Below, piece by piece: positions 39,427 to 51,234 of a DNA stretch of 64,000 nucleotides. Where the stretch lies: contig JACOTG010000307.1 in the NCBI GenBank assembly GCA_016178505.1, positions 48,216 to 112,215 of the forward strand, written 5' to 3'. A program made the translations under genes and the position numbers. Numbering within the stretch: the stretch's first letter is position 1; each line of letters starts with the position of its first letter. This stretch comes from Planctomycetota bacterium. Lineage in GTDB: Bacteria; Planctomycetota; JACOTG01. The notes under the pieces were generated by a model. It was not told where the DNA came from. It did not search any database and saw nothing but the letters and a program-made list of their open reading frames with translations.

Positions 39427-42400
39427 ATGCGGACAAGCGAACGAATCGAACGACCGAGGCAACCGACCGTGGGACTCGTGATGCCCTCAAGGCGCAGTAC
39501 CCTGGCGTGTCTCGTCGCGTGTTGGATCGCCGTGTCGACCCAGACGAATGGAGCGAACACGCCTCGAGAGCTGCATCTCGCCGACGGCTCCACCGTCGAT
39601 CTCTCGCGCTCCGGAAACCTGCTTCGTCGCCGATGGGGTACGACCGCTGCCGACGACTACGCGGCGCGCAAGGTGATCGCCGACCTGAGGTGCGCGGCGC
39701 TGAAGGCCAAAGGCGAAGGTCCCGTCGACTGGAAAGTTGCGCTCACCATCGTCGAGAGACTTCAGATCGACCGGCTACCCACCGAGGGAGCTTCCGGAGA
39801 GCCGGTTCGGACCGAAGTCGTGATGACGCCCGAGGACGCTCTCCACTGCATGCGAGTGTTCCTCCACTGGGCGGAAGCCGTCCACGTGCTGACCGCCGGC
39901 GAGGTTGCGGTTCAGTACACCGTGCGATTTCTCGACGCGCCGATCCACCAGGGTTATCGCGATTCCTTTTTTTTCGTCCCCACGCAGGGAATGCCCGAGT
40001 TTGCCGTGGAGCCGGGTTCCGTCGACAGCGTTTTCGCATACTTCAAACCTGGACCCGTTCCGACTTCGATGTATGGCGGCACGCATGGCGGAGACCTCGG
40101 TCCCGGTGGCGCGGGAACGTCCGGACTCGCGTTGATTCCGGGAAGAGAGACCTCCGAATGGAGCTTCGCGGACACGACGATGCACGAGTGGCTGCATCAG
40201 ATCGAGTGGGCGACGACGACGTTGCTCGGATGCCGTGGACTCCCCGGCACGCACGAATTCGCGGACCTCGGTTACCCAACGGACGGCGATCCATATTTCG
40301 TTCATCGCGATCTCATGCAGTTCGTGGTTACGCCGGGAATGTGGCGTCGACTCTCGATCCGACGAGCTTCCGGTCACGCAGACCCGGCCGCAGGACTGCA
40401 CGAGTGGCTCGTGCTGGGACCGTTCGACAACGCGGACGATCAAGGCATTGGACGCGCGACGATTCCGGAGGAGACCGTCACCCCGGACGCTGGTGAAACC
40501 GCCGGCGATCGCACGTGGACGGTTGCATCGTCGATCGCCGGATACACCGATCTCGCAACGATCTTGTCGCCGAACCAGCAAGTCGTCGCCTATGCGTACG
40601 CCTACGTGTTCTCTCCGGCGGAGGCGCCAGCTTTTCTAGCAATCGGTACCGACGATGGCGGAAGGGCCTACTGGAACGGACTGCTCGTGCTCGATGATCA
40701 CTCGCACCACGCGGCTCGACGCGACGCGTCGATGGTGAAGATCGTGCTGCAGAAGGGGTGGAACCGTCTCCTGTTGAAAGTCGACCAAGGCAATGGATCG
40801 TGGGGTTTCTTCGCTCGATTCCTCGATTTCTCGCTCCGTCCGATTCCCGATCTCCAGTACGCAGCTCGCCGGCCCACCGACGGAATCGTGCAAGCGGGCA
40901 AAGCGTACGAGAAAACTCCCTATTCACTGAGATACTTCTCCTTCGATCAAGTGAAGGACGACCCGTGGTTCAAACTCCCGCGCATCGATGGCGATCGGCT
41001 CTCGGACACGCTCGGCGTTCCGGGAGTCGAGATCCATGCGGCGCAGAAATACACGTTTCTGGCCATTCCGCAAAACGCGCCGTCGATCGTTTCGCCGGTG
41101 CTGAGTGGTCCAGATCCCTCGGATGTTCGCCTCAACAACCAACTGACGTGGGATCGTGAGAGTTGCCTGCACGTTCGGTACAAGTCCAAGACGGGTGAAG
41201 AGCGCGATTTGCTGGGATTCCGTCCCGATGTCCTGGATGTCTTCTTGCGCTCGTTTCGTCCAATCAACACGCCGGTCGGTGGACGTCGCATTGAGGATTC
41301 CGTCGTCGGCTATTTGCTCGAAAGCGCAAAACCCATCATTTTGGTCGACACGGCATTGTCCGAGTCCCCACAAAACGAACTGGAATTGATGGCGACGCGA
41401 TCGCCTCGCGCCGAGCTCTTCGCCATCGCAGAGCCGGCGCGCGTCATCCGCGGACGTGACTTTCACGTTCGTTGCGGACTTCGAAATACGGGAGACCAGC
41501 CGGCAGCCGCAGCGGCGATGTCACTCGCACTTCAGGAACCTGGAGTCAGCGTGGGCGGCGACGGAATGGAAATCAAAGGGCTGACGCCCGGGCAATCGAT
41601 CACGACTCAGTTCAGCTTGAAGGTGACTTCCGCTGCCTTCGCGGGTCCCCTTCTCCTCCGAGCTCGAGCTGAACTTCGCGCCGAGGGACAAGAGCCGGAG
41701 GTGGTCGAGAAAATCGTCGCGTTGGAGATCGAGGATCCGATCGAAATCCACGCCAGCGTGCGGGGCGCGAGCGACCGTGGGACTGCGGTGATCGCTACTC
41801 ACGAAACAACCATCGACGTGTCGCTCAAGAATCACACGTCGGAGGCCGCTTCGGGGACCGTGAGGCTCGAATTGCCGCATGATTGGGCATGTCTGACGGC
41901 CGCGAGCGACGGAGGCGAAGCGCAACCCGCGCCAGGCAACATCGCGTTCCATCTCGATTCGCAGGGAATCGGAAGGGCGTCATTTTCGGTGCGCCTTCCC
42001 GAGACCGCGGTCGATCGCGACGAGACCATCGTCGCAATCGTCGAACTCGCGAAGGGCGATCTCCCGGCGACCGAGGCGCGAGCCGTCGTGCACGTCGCGC
42101 TCGGTGCCACGCTCGTGGCGTTCGATTTCGAAAACGATCTCGGTGTCGTGGGCGAATCGCTGGGCCAGGGATTCAACGGCTCGGGCGGATACCGCGTGGC
42201 GCGAGACACCCAGACGCCACTTTCCGGCAAAGCGTCGGCCCACATCGAAGACCAGGGCGGATCCCATTTCGGTCACGTTTGCCTCTTCGGTATCACCCAT
42301 GGCACGACCTCGGCGCCCGTCGTGTACGACACGAAGGACTTCCCTTTCCTGGACTTCCAGGCGAAGTCCGAAAGCGATCAGCCAACCGCACTCTTGGTGA

Positions 42401-42675
42401 CCGTAGACGACCAGGTCTGTTGCGCGATGCTGACGGGCGAGTATCGAGAGCAGTGGGGCAAGCGCACGGTGCTTCCGGCACTCCCGTTCAAGCCCGGCGC
42501 GGAGCCCGTCCACGTCGTGTACTCGCTGGACGAGTCGCTCGACAAGGCGCTGGGAAAGAAGAGCCACTTCGTATCTCGAATCGACTTCGGGGATCCAAGG
42601 GCGTTTGCCTCGAATCAATGGACCGGACCGGACGTGAAGGCGTATTGGTTCGACGACTTCCTCATTCGGCGATAG
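39427..42675 (+). CDS. Large secreted protein with HExxH-type (HEWLH) putative metalloprotease motif
   Basis: N-terminal signal-like region; DTTMHEWLHQIEWATTTLLG; start may be the internal ATG at 39481. Confidence 0.65.
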   Translation: MRTSERIERPRQPTVGLVMPSRRSTLACLVACWIAVSTQTNGANTPRELHLADGSTVDLSRSGNLLRRRWGTTAADDYAARKVIADLRCAALKAKGEGPVDWKVALTIVERLQIDRLPTEGASGEPVRTEVVMTPEDALHCMRVFLHWAEAVHVLTAGEVAVQYTVRFLDAPIHQGYRDSFFFVPTQGMPEFAVEPGSVDSVFAYFKPGPVPTSMYGGTHGGDLGPGGAGTSGLALIPGRETSEWSFADTTMHEWLHQIEWATTTLLGCRGLPGTHEFADLGYPTDGDPYFVHRDLMQFVVTPGMWRRLSIRRASGHADPAAGLHEWLVLGPFDNADDQGIGRATIPEETVTPDAGETAGDRTWTVASSIAGYTDLATILSPNQQVVAYAYAYVFSPAEAPAFLAIGTDDGGRAYWNGLLVLDDHSHHAARRDASMVKIVLQKGWNRLLLKVDQGNGSWGFFARFLDFSLRPIPDLQYAARRPTDGIVQAGKAYEKTPYSLRYFSFDQVKDDPWFKLPRIDGDRLSDTLGVPGVEIHAAQKYTFLAIPQNAPSIVSPVLSGPDPSDVRLNNQLTWDRESCLHVRYKSKTGEERDLLGFRPDVLDVFLRSFRPINTPVGGRRIEDSVVGYLLESAKPIILVDTALSESPQNELELMATRSPRAELFAIAEPARVIRGRDFHVRCGLRNTGDQPAAAAAMSLALQEPGVSVGGDGMEIKGLTPGQSITTQFSLKVTSAAFAGPLLLRARAELRAEGQEPEVVEKIVALEIEDPIEIHASVRGASDRGTAVIATHETTIDVSLKNHTSEAASGTVRLELPHDWACLTAASDGGEAQPAPGNIAFHLDSQGIGRASFSVRLPETAVDRDETIVAIVELAKGDLPATEARAVVHVALGATLVAFDFENDLGVVGESLGQGFNGSGGYRVARDTQTPLSGKASAHIEDQGGSHFGHVCLFGITHGTTSAPVVYDTKDFPFLDFQAKSESDQPTALLVTVDDQVCCAMLTGEYREQWGKRTVLPALPFKPGAEPVHVVYSLDESLDKALGKKSHFVSRIDFGDPRAFASNQWTGPDVKAYWFDDFLIRR

Positions 42676-42683
42676 CGAGCTTC

Positions 42684-43715
42684 GTGACGACGAGAAAAAA
42701 CCACCTTCATCGAGTCGCCCTGATCGGGTGCGGACGATTCGCGGAGATTGCACATGCTCCGGCGCTTCTCGAGCTAAAGGACCGATTGTCGGTTGTCGCT
42801 GTGTGCGATCCTGCGCCGGAGCGGCGGTCCGTCGTGGGCGCGCTCCTTGAATTGGGGGAGGACCAGCAGTTCGCCGACGTGAACACTCTCCTACATGCCG
42901 TTCCCGTCGACGTCGTCGACGTCGCCGCGGCCACGACCGCACACGCGGAGATCGCAGAAGCCGTGTGTGCGGTCGGCAAGCACCTGATTTGCGCGGCTCC
43001 GATGACCAGCTCGCTCGCCGACACGGATCGGGTCCTCCAGGCCGCCGAGAACGCCGGAAGCACGATCGGCGTCCTGCACAACTATCGGTACCGCGCGCCG
43101 ATTCGAAAAGCCCTTTGGCTGCTTGCCGAAGGCGCGGTCGGCGTTCCGTTTTCCATCCGCATCGACCTGAGCGAACCCCGAAGAGACTTGCATCTTTCGG
43201 CCCGCGAACGCGACTGGCGAATCCACGACCACCCCCCCGATCGAGGTTGTTGGCTCGAGCAGGGATACCATGCGATGTATCTGGCGCGCGAAATGATGGG
43301 AAGCGACATCCAGGCGATGTCGGCGCTCACCGGCACGTTCTTCCACCCGGTTGAAGTCGAAGATCACGCCGCGGCCCTTTTGCGCCACCGAAACGGCGGC
43401 ATCACTTGCGTGCGCACCTCGTGGGCGATTCGCGCCGAAGCCGCCTTCACTGTCGAGGTCGCGGGCACGAGCGGTACCCTTCGGGCAAACGGGAATTCCG
43501 GATCGCTCTCTCTTTTTCGAGCGGATCGCGGCGAATGGGAGAACCTCGAAGTCGGACCCACGAGCGATGTCGCCGATGCGCTTCGTGATTTCTTCGACTC
43601 GCTCGACACTCGGCAAGCACCGGCGATCACGGGTGACGAGGCGCGGCGGAATTTGCGTCTTCTTCTCACCGCTTACGAATCGGCGAGAACGGGCCGGACC
43701 GTGACGGTTTCATGA
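42684..43715 (+). CDS. Gfo/Idh/MocA family oxidoreductase
   Basis: VALIGCGRFAEIAHAPALLEL; VDVVDVAAATTAHAEIAEAVCAVGKHLICAAPMTSSLADTDRVLQAAENAG; GTG start. Confidence 0.85.
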   Translation: MTTRKNHLHRVALIGCGRFAEIAHAPALLELKDRLSVVAVCDPAPERRSVVGALLELGEDQQFADVNTLLHAVPVDVVDVAAATTAHAEIAEAVCAVGKHLICAAPMTSSLADTDRVLQAAENAGSTIGVLHNYRYRAPIRKALWLLAEGAVGVPFSIRIDLSEPRRDLHLSARERDWRIHDHPPDRGCWLEQGYHAMYLAREMMGSDIQAMSALTGTFFHPVEVEDHAAALLRHRNGGITCVRTSWAIRAEAAFTVEVAGTSGTLRANGNSGSLSLFRADRGEWENLEVGPTSDVADALRDFFDSLDTRQAPAITGDEARRNLRLLLTAYESARTGRTVTVS

Positions 43716-43767
43716 CTCAGCGGAAGCGAGCTGTGGTGACTCCAACGGCCTCCGGGCGGCTCGAGAG

Positions 43768-44070
43768 ATGAGCCCGCGCGGAAAGGCTCGCGAACAGGTC
43801 CCATGTCCACACTGCGGCGAGTATATTCCGTCGGATTCGAGCTTCTGTAAGCACTGCGGAAGTGACCGAGAGACCGGCTGGGCAGACGACGACGAGATCG
43901 CATATCAGGCCGTCGAACTCCCCGAGGACGAAGACGGGGAGTTCGAACAGGACGCGCCTCGCCAATCCAACCCGTGGATTCGTCGCGGCGCTTACTTGGG
44001 GCTCATCGCCATGGCGATCCTTGTCGGCATCCTCGCTATCGTTTTCATGGCGTTGACGCGAGGCTGTTGA
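43768..44070 (+). CDS. Zinc-ribbon membrane protein
   Basis: CPHCGEYIPSDSSFCKHCGS and C-terminal TM. Confidence 0.75.
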   Translation: MSPRGKAREQVPCPHCGEYIPSDSSFCKHCGSDRETGWADDDEIAYQAVELPEDEDGEFEQDAPRQSNPWIRRGAYLGLIAMAILVGILAIVFMALTRGC

Positions 44071-44074
44071 AACG

Positions 44075-44100
44075 AAAAAAGCCCGGATTGCTCCGGGCTC
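44075..44100. terminator. rRNA-unit terminator (also convergent gene end)
   Basis: Minus strand gagcccggagcaatccgggcttttttcg. Confidence 0.85.
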
Positions 44101-44113
44101 GAATGTTTAATAG

Positions 44114-44224
44114 CCCTGGCGACGACCTACTCTCCCCGAGTTCATCGAGTACCATCGGCACGAGGAGCTTAACTGCCGTGTTCGGAATGGGAACGGGTGT
44201 TTCCCCCTCGTTATGGTCACCAGG
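44114..44224 (-). rRNA. rrf: 5S ribosomal RNA
   Basis: CCTGGTGACCATAACGAGGGGGAAACACCCGTTCCCATTCCGAACACGGCAGTTAAGCTCCTCG...GGGGAGAGTAGGTCGTCGCCAGG. Confidence 0.93.
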
Positions 44225-44242
44225 AATTATTTATTATTAATG

Positions 44243-44267
44243 CAACGAGGGCGAACGAGGCAGGATG
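44243..44267 (-). other. 3' arm of 16S pre-rRNA processing stem
   Basis: caacgagggcgaacgaggcaggatg (+) matches, inverted relative to transcript, the leader arm at 46014-46041. Confidence 0.7.
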
Positions 44268-44318
44268 CGCCTATTGGATCTGAACCGCCATTGCTAGCAG
44301 TCCAATCTAAGGTTATCC

Positions 44319-45887
<1,569 letters not shown>

Positions 45888-46013
45888 CTTGGAATTTCAT
45901 TGGCACTCACAAACCTGGCTATGAGGTTTGGGAATGCGAGTTGTCCACTTACTCGAGCCGGCCTTTCGACCGCTCGAGCGATTTTGGGGCCCCGGGGGTT
46001 AACCGGAGCGTCA

Positions 46014-46041
46014 CATCCCAACCTCGTTCGCTCCCTCGTTG
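46014..46041 (-). other. 5' arm of 16S pre-rRNA processing stem
   Basis: CAACGAGGGAGCGAACGAGGTTGGGATG in leader complementary to the 16S trailer arm. Confidence 0.7.
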
Positions 46042-46050
46042 TCAAAGATC
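46038..46050 (-). promoter_or_regulatory. boxA-like rRNA antitermination element
   Basis: Minus strand GATCTTTGACAAC resembles TGYTCTTTRANAA. Confidence 0.45.
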
Positions 46051-46160
46051 GTTCAGCGAACTCGACACTGGCCCGTGGATCGATCCCTACGGCGTCAGTT
46101 GTTTTTTCGAGTTCATTTGGAAGGGCCCAACTCCTCGCGCGCCCTTCTCAGAGTGGCGCA

Positions 46161-46188
46161 GTTTTATCATCGACTCGGTGCGAGTCAA
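46161..46188 (-). promoter_or_regulatory. rRNA promoter
   Basis: Minus strand TTGACT-N16-TAAAAC, GC-rich discriminator; just downstream of the preceding CDS stop. Confidence 0.55.
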
Positions 46189-46196
46189 GCCTCGGC

Positions 46197-47921
46197 TCAG
46201 AATTTTTCGGAGAGCGATGCCTCGTCGCGCAGCGTCGCACAATCGCCCTTCGTGTGCGCTGCGGCCCGCTCTCCGAGCCGGAATTTCTGGACCTTGCCGC
46301 TGCCCGTCATCGGAAACTCGTCGATGACCATAACTACCGTTGGGATTTTGTGTTCCGCCAAGACCCCAAGGCAATACGCACGGAGATCCCGGGCTGAAAG
46401 CTTCCGAGGGCCGTCGGCTTTCATGCGCAAAGCGGCTCCGACGTCCTCGCCGTGGTGTTTGCAGCTCACGCCGAACACGGCCACGTCCGCGATCGACGGG
46501 TGAAGGCGAAGGAACTCCTCGATTTCGCGGGGGTAGATGTTCTCGCCACCACGAATGATCATCTCATTGGCGCGACCGGTCACTCGCAATCGCCCGCTCG
46601 AATCGAGGACTCCCAAGTCGCCCGTGTGAAACCAACCGTCGCCGTCGATGGCTTCGCGAGTCGCCTCGCCGTCGCGGAAGTATCCCTTCATGACAAACGG
46701 CCCGCGAACGCAAATCTCACCCGGCTCCTCGACACCGAGCGGCCTTCTCGTTGCGAGGTCCTGGATCGATAGTTCCACATGGTCGATCGGCCTGCCCACC
46801 GTCTGCGAGCGGACTTCTGGCGGTTCGCCCGGATCCGAAAACGTCACGGCGGGCGAGGTTTCCGTCAGGCCATAGCCGATGCACAACCCGGCGCAGGGCA
46901 TGTCGCGAATGACCCGTGTGACCAGATCTGGCGGACACGGCGCACCGCCCATCACTCCGGCTCGAAGACTCCGGAGGTCGAACCGCCCGAAGTTCGGCGA
47001 TTCCAGCTCGGCGACGAACATCGTCGGCACGCCGTAGATGATCGTGCATCGCTCGCTGGCGACCAACGATAACGCCACGTCGGCGCGGAACTGAACGCAC
47101 GGAACGGTCGTCGCGCCGTGCGTGAACGGCGCCAGCACACCAAGAACGCACCCGAAGCAATGGAATAGCGGCACCGGGCAACAAAGTCGGTCGTTCGGCG
47201 TCAACTCGAACGATTTCGCAACCGTGAAGCCATTCTCGATGATGTTGCGATGCGTGAGCATCACGGCCTTGCCGCGACCGGTGGTTCCGGACGTGTACTG
47301 CATGTTGATCACTTCCGTCGGATCCTGCGACTGCTCGGCGCGACGCAGTCGGTCGTCGGGTACGCTCGCCGCCCTGGTAATCAGATCCGCATAGCTCACG
47401 CCGCCCGGCAGCGACCGATCCCCGAGCGTCACGACGGCTTCCAAGCTCGGGAATCGCGCGGAGTGCAACTGCCCGGGGCGCGACGACTGCAGTTCGGGTA
47501 TGACGTCCCGCGCCAGCGCGTGAAAGTCAGCGCCTCTCGCATGGTCACCCATGACGAGGACACGCGCGTCGCAATGCGAGAGGAAATGCTCGAGCTCTCG
47601 TTGGCCGCACGCCGTGTTGATCGTGACGAGAATCGCCCCCACCTTCGCGATCGCAAACTCGAACGCAATCCATTCGGGGAGATTCGGCGCCCAGATCGCC
47701 ACGCGATCTCCCTTGCGAACTCCCAAGTCGAGAAGCGCTCTACCGAGAATCCGAGCTTCGGATTCCAGATCTCGAAAGGATCGGCGCACGCCGAGTTCGG
47801 GAAATGCCATCGCCTCCGCGCTCCCGAAATCACGCGAGAGCCGAGCGAGAAGATCGCCGACGGTCACCTCGTGGACAGGTCGAAACAATGCGTCTCCAGA
47901 TCTGCGGGATTCGTTAGTCAC
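46197..47921 (-). CDS. AMP-dependent acyl-CoA synthetase/ligase
   Basis: YTSGTTGRGKAVMLTHRN, GYGLTETSP, GWFHTGDLG, GRANEMIIRGGENIYPREIEE, TGSGKVQKF. Confidence 0.93.
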   Translation of the reverse strand: MTNESRRSGDALFRPVHEVTVGDLLARLSRDFGSAEAMAFPELGVRRSFRDLESEARILGRALLDLGVRKGDRVAIWAPNLPEWIAFEFAIAKVGAILVTINTACGQRELEHFLSHCDARVLVMGDHARGADFHALARDVIPELQSSRPGQLHSARFPSLEAVVTLGDRSLPGGVSYADLITRAASVPDDRLRRAEQSQDPTEVINMQYTSGTTGRGKAVMLTHRNIIENGFTVAKSFELTPNDRLCCPVPLFHCFGCVLGVLAPFTHGATTVPCVQFRADVALSLVASERCTIIYGVPTMFVAELESPNFGRFDLRSLRAGVMGGAPCPPDLVTRVIRDMPCAGLCIGYGLTETSPAVTFSDPGEPPEVRSQTVGRPIDHVELSIQDLATRRPLGVEEPGEICVRGPFVMKGYFRDGEATREAIDGDGWFHTGDLGVLDSSGRLRVTGRANEMIIRGGENIYPREIEEFLRLHPSIADVAVFGVSCKHHGEDVGAALRMKADGPRKLSARDLRAYCLGVLAEHKIPTVVMVIDEFPMTGSGKVQKFRLGERAAAHTKGDCATLRDEASLSEKF

Positions 47922-47993
47922 CGGCGTCGAGAGACTCGGCGTGCCTTCAAACGCACAGTGGAGCCGCGAGGTCGGCGCTCACGAACCCAGCGA

Positions 47994-48908
47994 TCAGTAG
48001 TGAGGCTCCGCCTGCTCGACGCAATCGGTAACGTCGAAGTAGAGGCGCCGCGTCTCGGAGTTTCTCTGCAGTACAAGGCAATCGACAAGGCGTCCCGATT
48101 CCTCGACCAGCTCCTGACCTTCCACGTCCCAACCCTGACCGAACAGCTTCTCCGCATACAACCGTTCGGCACACTGGCCGACCTCGGACGAGCGCGCACC
48201 CTCGACACGGATCGGATGCCACAAATCGCGACCGTCGCCGCCTTGAAACCGAACCTGAGCGGCGTCGCGGCGAGTCGTCGCCTCGTCACATAGGCTCGTC
48301 ACGAAACGGGAATCTCCCAAGACCAGGCGTGCGCGCGACGCGAACTCGGTCACTACCGAGACGTCGCCGGAAAGTGCAGCCGAGATCAGGAGAGCGCGGT
48401 GAGCTTCGACGTCGAACGGGTCGATCGTCAGAGCGCGGCGGGCCAGTTCGATGGCGCGCTCGTGACGGCCGTCGCGAGTCTCGATCCCCGCAAGGCGCGC
48501 GAGCGCCTCCGACGATCTCGGATCGCGCTCGCAGGCCCGGGCGAACAGTCGTCTCGCTCGATCGCTGTCCCCGAGCCGGGCGACGACCTTGCCGCAGGCG
48601 GAAAGTAAACGGGCATCGTCTCCGTAGTCCGCGACCCATTTTTCGATCGATGCCTCCCAATCACCCGCACGTCCCTCGTCCGTGCGATTCATCAAGGCAT
48701 CGAGAGCCGGCTCCCAAGGCGAAGGCGCTTCGTGCCGCCTCTCCCGCAGCGCACGCCGCGCCGCGTCGGCGAACTCGCGAAATCGCGGCGGACTCGGATC
48801 GAGATCGAAAATCCTCCCCCAGGTTTTCGCGGCAGACTCTGGCCCTTCCACCTCGAGAATCCGAAGGCCCTGCTCCAGAAGGCGACGAACCGGTGATTCG
48901 TCGATCAT
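47994..48908 (-). CDS. TPR repeat protein
   Basis: GDSDRARRLFARACERDPRSSEALARLAGIETRDGRHERAIELARRALTIDPFDVEAHRALL. Confidence 0.75.
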   Translation of the reverse strand: MIDESPVRRLLEQGLRILEVEGPESAAKTWGRIFDLDPSPPRFREFADAARRALRERRHEAPSPWEPALDALMNRTDEGRAGDWEASIEKWVADYGDDARLLSACGKVVARLGDSDRARRLFARACERDPRSSEALARLAGIETRDGRHERAIELARRALTIDPFDVEAHRALLISAALSGDVSVVTEFASRARLVLGDSRFVTSLCDEATTRRDAAQVRFQGGDGRDLWHPIRVEGARSSEVGQCAERLYAEKLFGQGWDVEGQELVEESGRLVDCLVLQRNSETRRLYFDVTDCVEQAEPHY

Positions 48909-49073
48909 GGGCGTCTCCTCGAGTGCCCCACGCCAATCGCGGGATTATCTCCCTCCGCTTCCGCCGGCGCCACATCTTTGATTCTTTGATCTCGCACGAG
49001 AATTGATAGGCTAGCGCGGCCCGAGGAGCGAACCGGGGAGCGGCGAGTTCGAACGCGCTATCACGAGGTGGAA

Positions 49074-50525
49074 ATGCACATCATCGAGATGTCGTCGGAG
49101 GCGGTCCCGTTCGCGAAAACGGGGGGTCTAGCCGACGTCGTCGGCGCCCTGCCCAAGCCGATGGCGCGAGCCGGCCAAAAGATCAGCCTGTTCATGCCGC
49201 TGTATCGTTCCGTCCGTGAGGCCGCTTCGAGCCTCACCGACACGTCGATCCGGGTGCATGTACCACTCGCCGGCGTAGCCGAAACCGGAGAGATCTGGAC
49301 GTCGAAGCTCCCGGGAGCGGACGTCAACGTCTTCTTCGTGGGCCACAAAGAGTTCTTCGATCGCGATGGCCTCTATGGAAACTCCGCGGGTGATTTTCAC
49401 GACAACTCTCGCCGATTCATCTTCTTCACGCGCGCCGTCCTCGAGGCAGCCAAGTCACTCCCGGCCCCGGTGGACATCATCCACTGCCACGACTGGCAAA
49501 CGGCGCTGGCGCCTGTCTACGCGCGTACGCTGTACGCGAACGCATTCGCCGGCGCAAGAACCGTCCTCACGCTTCACAATCTCTCGTTTCAGGGGATCTT
49601 CTGGCACTGGGACATGAACCTCGCCGGCTTGCCGTGGGAGCTGTTCGACTGGAAGCATCTCGAGTTCTTCGGAAAGATGAACTTCTTGAAAGGTGGAATC
49701 GTCTTCGCCGACGCGCTCACGACCGTCAGTCCGCGATACTCCATCGAGATCCAGACTCCGGAATTCGGCTGTGGGCTGGAAGGCGTCCTCGCGGAGCGCC
49801 GCGATCGACTTCACGGAATCCTAAACGGAATCGACGAGGACGTGTGGAGCCCGGAGCGAGATTCGAAGATTCCGGCGCACTTCAGCGTCTCCGACCTTTC
49901 GGGAAAGCGGGCGTGCAAGGCCCAGCTTCAGAAGCGCACGGGGCTGCCGGAGCGAAACGTCCCCGTCTTCGGCATGATCTCTCGCCTCACCGAACAGAAG
50001 GGCGTCGACCTCTTGTTGGGCGCTCTACCGGCCCTTCTCGAGGACGACGTTCAAGTCGTGATCCTCGGCTCCGGCGATTCCAAGCTGCAAGGCCTACTCC
50101 AAGAGTTCGCGCGACGATTCGCCGGCAAGCTCTCGCTCACCGTCGCATTCGACGACCGTCTGGCCCACGAAATCGAAGCCGGCGCGGACATGTTCCTGAT
50201 GCCATCGCGATTCGAACCTTGCGGGCTCAATCAGATGTACAGCCTTCGATACGGCACCGTGCCGATCGTTCGTGAAACAGGCGGCCTCGCCGACACCGTC
50301 GTCGATTGCACCGAGGACACGATGCAGCGGCGTACCGCGACGGGGTTCCGGTTCATTCCGTGCACCGTGGAAGCATTTCTCGGTGCGATCCACCGGTCAC
50401 TCACCGTCTACCGTCGACCCGACCAGTGGAATCGACTGCGCGAGAACGGAATGAAGCAGAAGTTCGGTTGGGACACGAGCGCAGCGAGATACATCGAACT
50501 GTTCCGGCATCTCTTGGAAGGCTAG
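49074..50525 (+). CDS. glgA: Glycogen synthase (ADP-glucose type)
   Basis: FAKTGGLADVVGALPK, HCHDWQTALAPVY, HNLSFQG, FEPCGLNQMYSLRYGTVPIVRETGGLADTV; start 49068 also possible. Confidence 0.95.
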   Translation: MHIIEMSSEAVPFAKTGGLADVVGALPKPMARAGQKISLFMPLYRSVREAASSLTDTSIRVHVPLAGVAETGEIWTSKLPGADVNVFFVGHKEFFDRDGLYGNSAGDFHDNSRRFIFFTRAVLEAAKSLPAPVDIIHCHDWQTALAPVYARTLYANAFAGARTVLTLHNLSFQGIFWHWDMNLAGLPWELFDWKHLEFFGKMNFLKGGIVFADALTTVSPRYSIEIQTPEFGCGLEGVLAERRDRLHGILNGIDEDVWSPERDSKIPAHFSVSDLSGKRACKAQLQKRTGLPERNVPVFGMISRLTEQKGVDLLLGALPALLEDDVQVVILGSGDSKLQGLLQEFARRFAGKLSLTVAFDDRLAHEIEAGADMFLMPSRFEPCGLNQMYSLRYGTVPIVRETGGLADTVVDCTEDTMQRRTATGFRFIPCTVEAFLGAIHRSLTVYRRPDQWNRLRENGMKQKFGWDTSAARYIELFRHLLEG

Positions 50526-50536
50526 GCGGCGCGACC

Positions 50537-51220
50537 ATGGCGGACGTCGATCGACTGAAAGCGCTCGCTGCGGAGCGGGCCCTGGAGTTCATCTCGAACG
50601 GAATGGTCGTGGGACTCGGAACGGGTTCGACGGCCAAGCACCTCATTCGACTTCTCGGCGAGCGCGTCCGCGGCGGCTTCCGCGTCCTCGGGGTTCCGAC
50701 GTCCATCGCCACGGAGAAGATGGCGCGCGAAGCCGGGATTCCTCTGACGACGCTCGCCGAACACGCGGAACTCGACCTCGTGATCGACGGCGCCGACGAA
50801 GTGGATCCGGCGCGAAACCTACTCAAAGGCGGGGGTGGCGCACTCGTTCGTGAGAAGATCGTAGCGGCGGCGGCGCGATCGCGCGTCATCATCGTCGACG
50901 AGACGAAGCTCGTCGACGTGCTCGGACGTCGCTTCGCCCTCCCCGTCGAAGTCATCCCGTTCGCAGTCCCTACCGCCACCGCAGCCATCGCTCGCCTTGG
51001 CGGGCGCGCGGAGTTGCGGCTGACGAGCGGAAGCGGCAACGCGTTCGTCTCGGACAATGGCAATCCCATCCTCGACTGCCGATTCGGGGACATCACCGAT
51101 CCCGCGCGCCTCGAGCGCGACGTGACGTTGATCCCGGGCGTGGTCGATTGCGGCCTCTTCGTCGGGTTCGATCCGATCGTCGTCGTCGCGGCGCATTCGG
51201 GGACGCGCATCATTCGTTGA
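50537..51220 (+). CDS. rpiA: Ribose-5-phosphate isomerase A
   Basis: VVGLGTGSTAKHLI, DLVIDGADEVDPARNLLKGGGGALVREKIVA. Confidence 0.96.
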   Translation: MADVDRLKALAAERALEFISNGMVVGLGTGSTAKHLIRLLGERVRGGFRVLGVPTSIATEKMAREAGIPLTTLAEHAELDLVIDGADEVDPARNLLKGGGGALVREKIVAAAARSRVIIVDETKLVDVLGRRFALPVEVIPFAVPTATAAIARLGGRAELRLTSGSGNAFVSDNGNPILDCRFGDITDPARLERDVTLIPGVVDCGLFVGFDPIVVVAAHSGTRIIR

Positions 51221-51234
51221 GAGGCAAGCATTCC

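Noticed and set aside
51148-51234. Extended start of the M28 peptidase ORF
   Set aside because: Overlaps rpiA; signal/lipobox-like N-terminus fits ATG 51235
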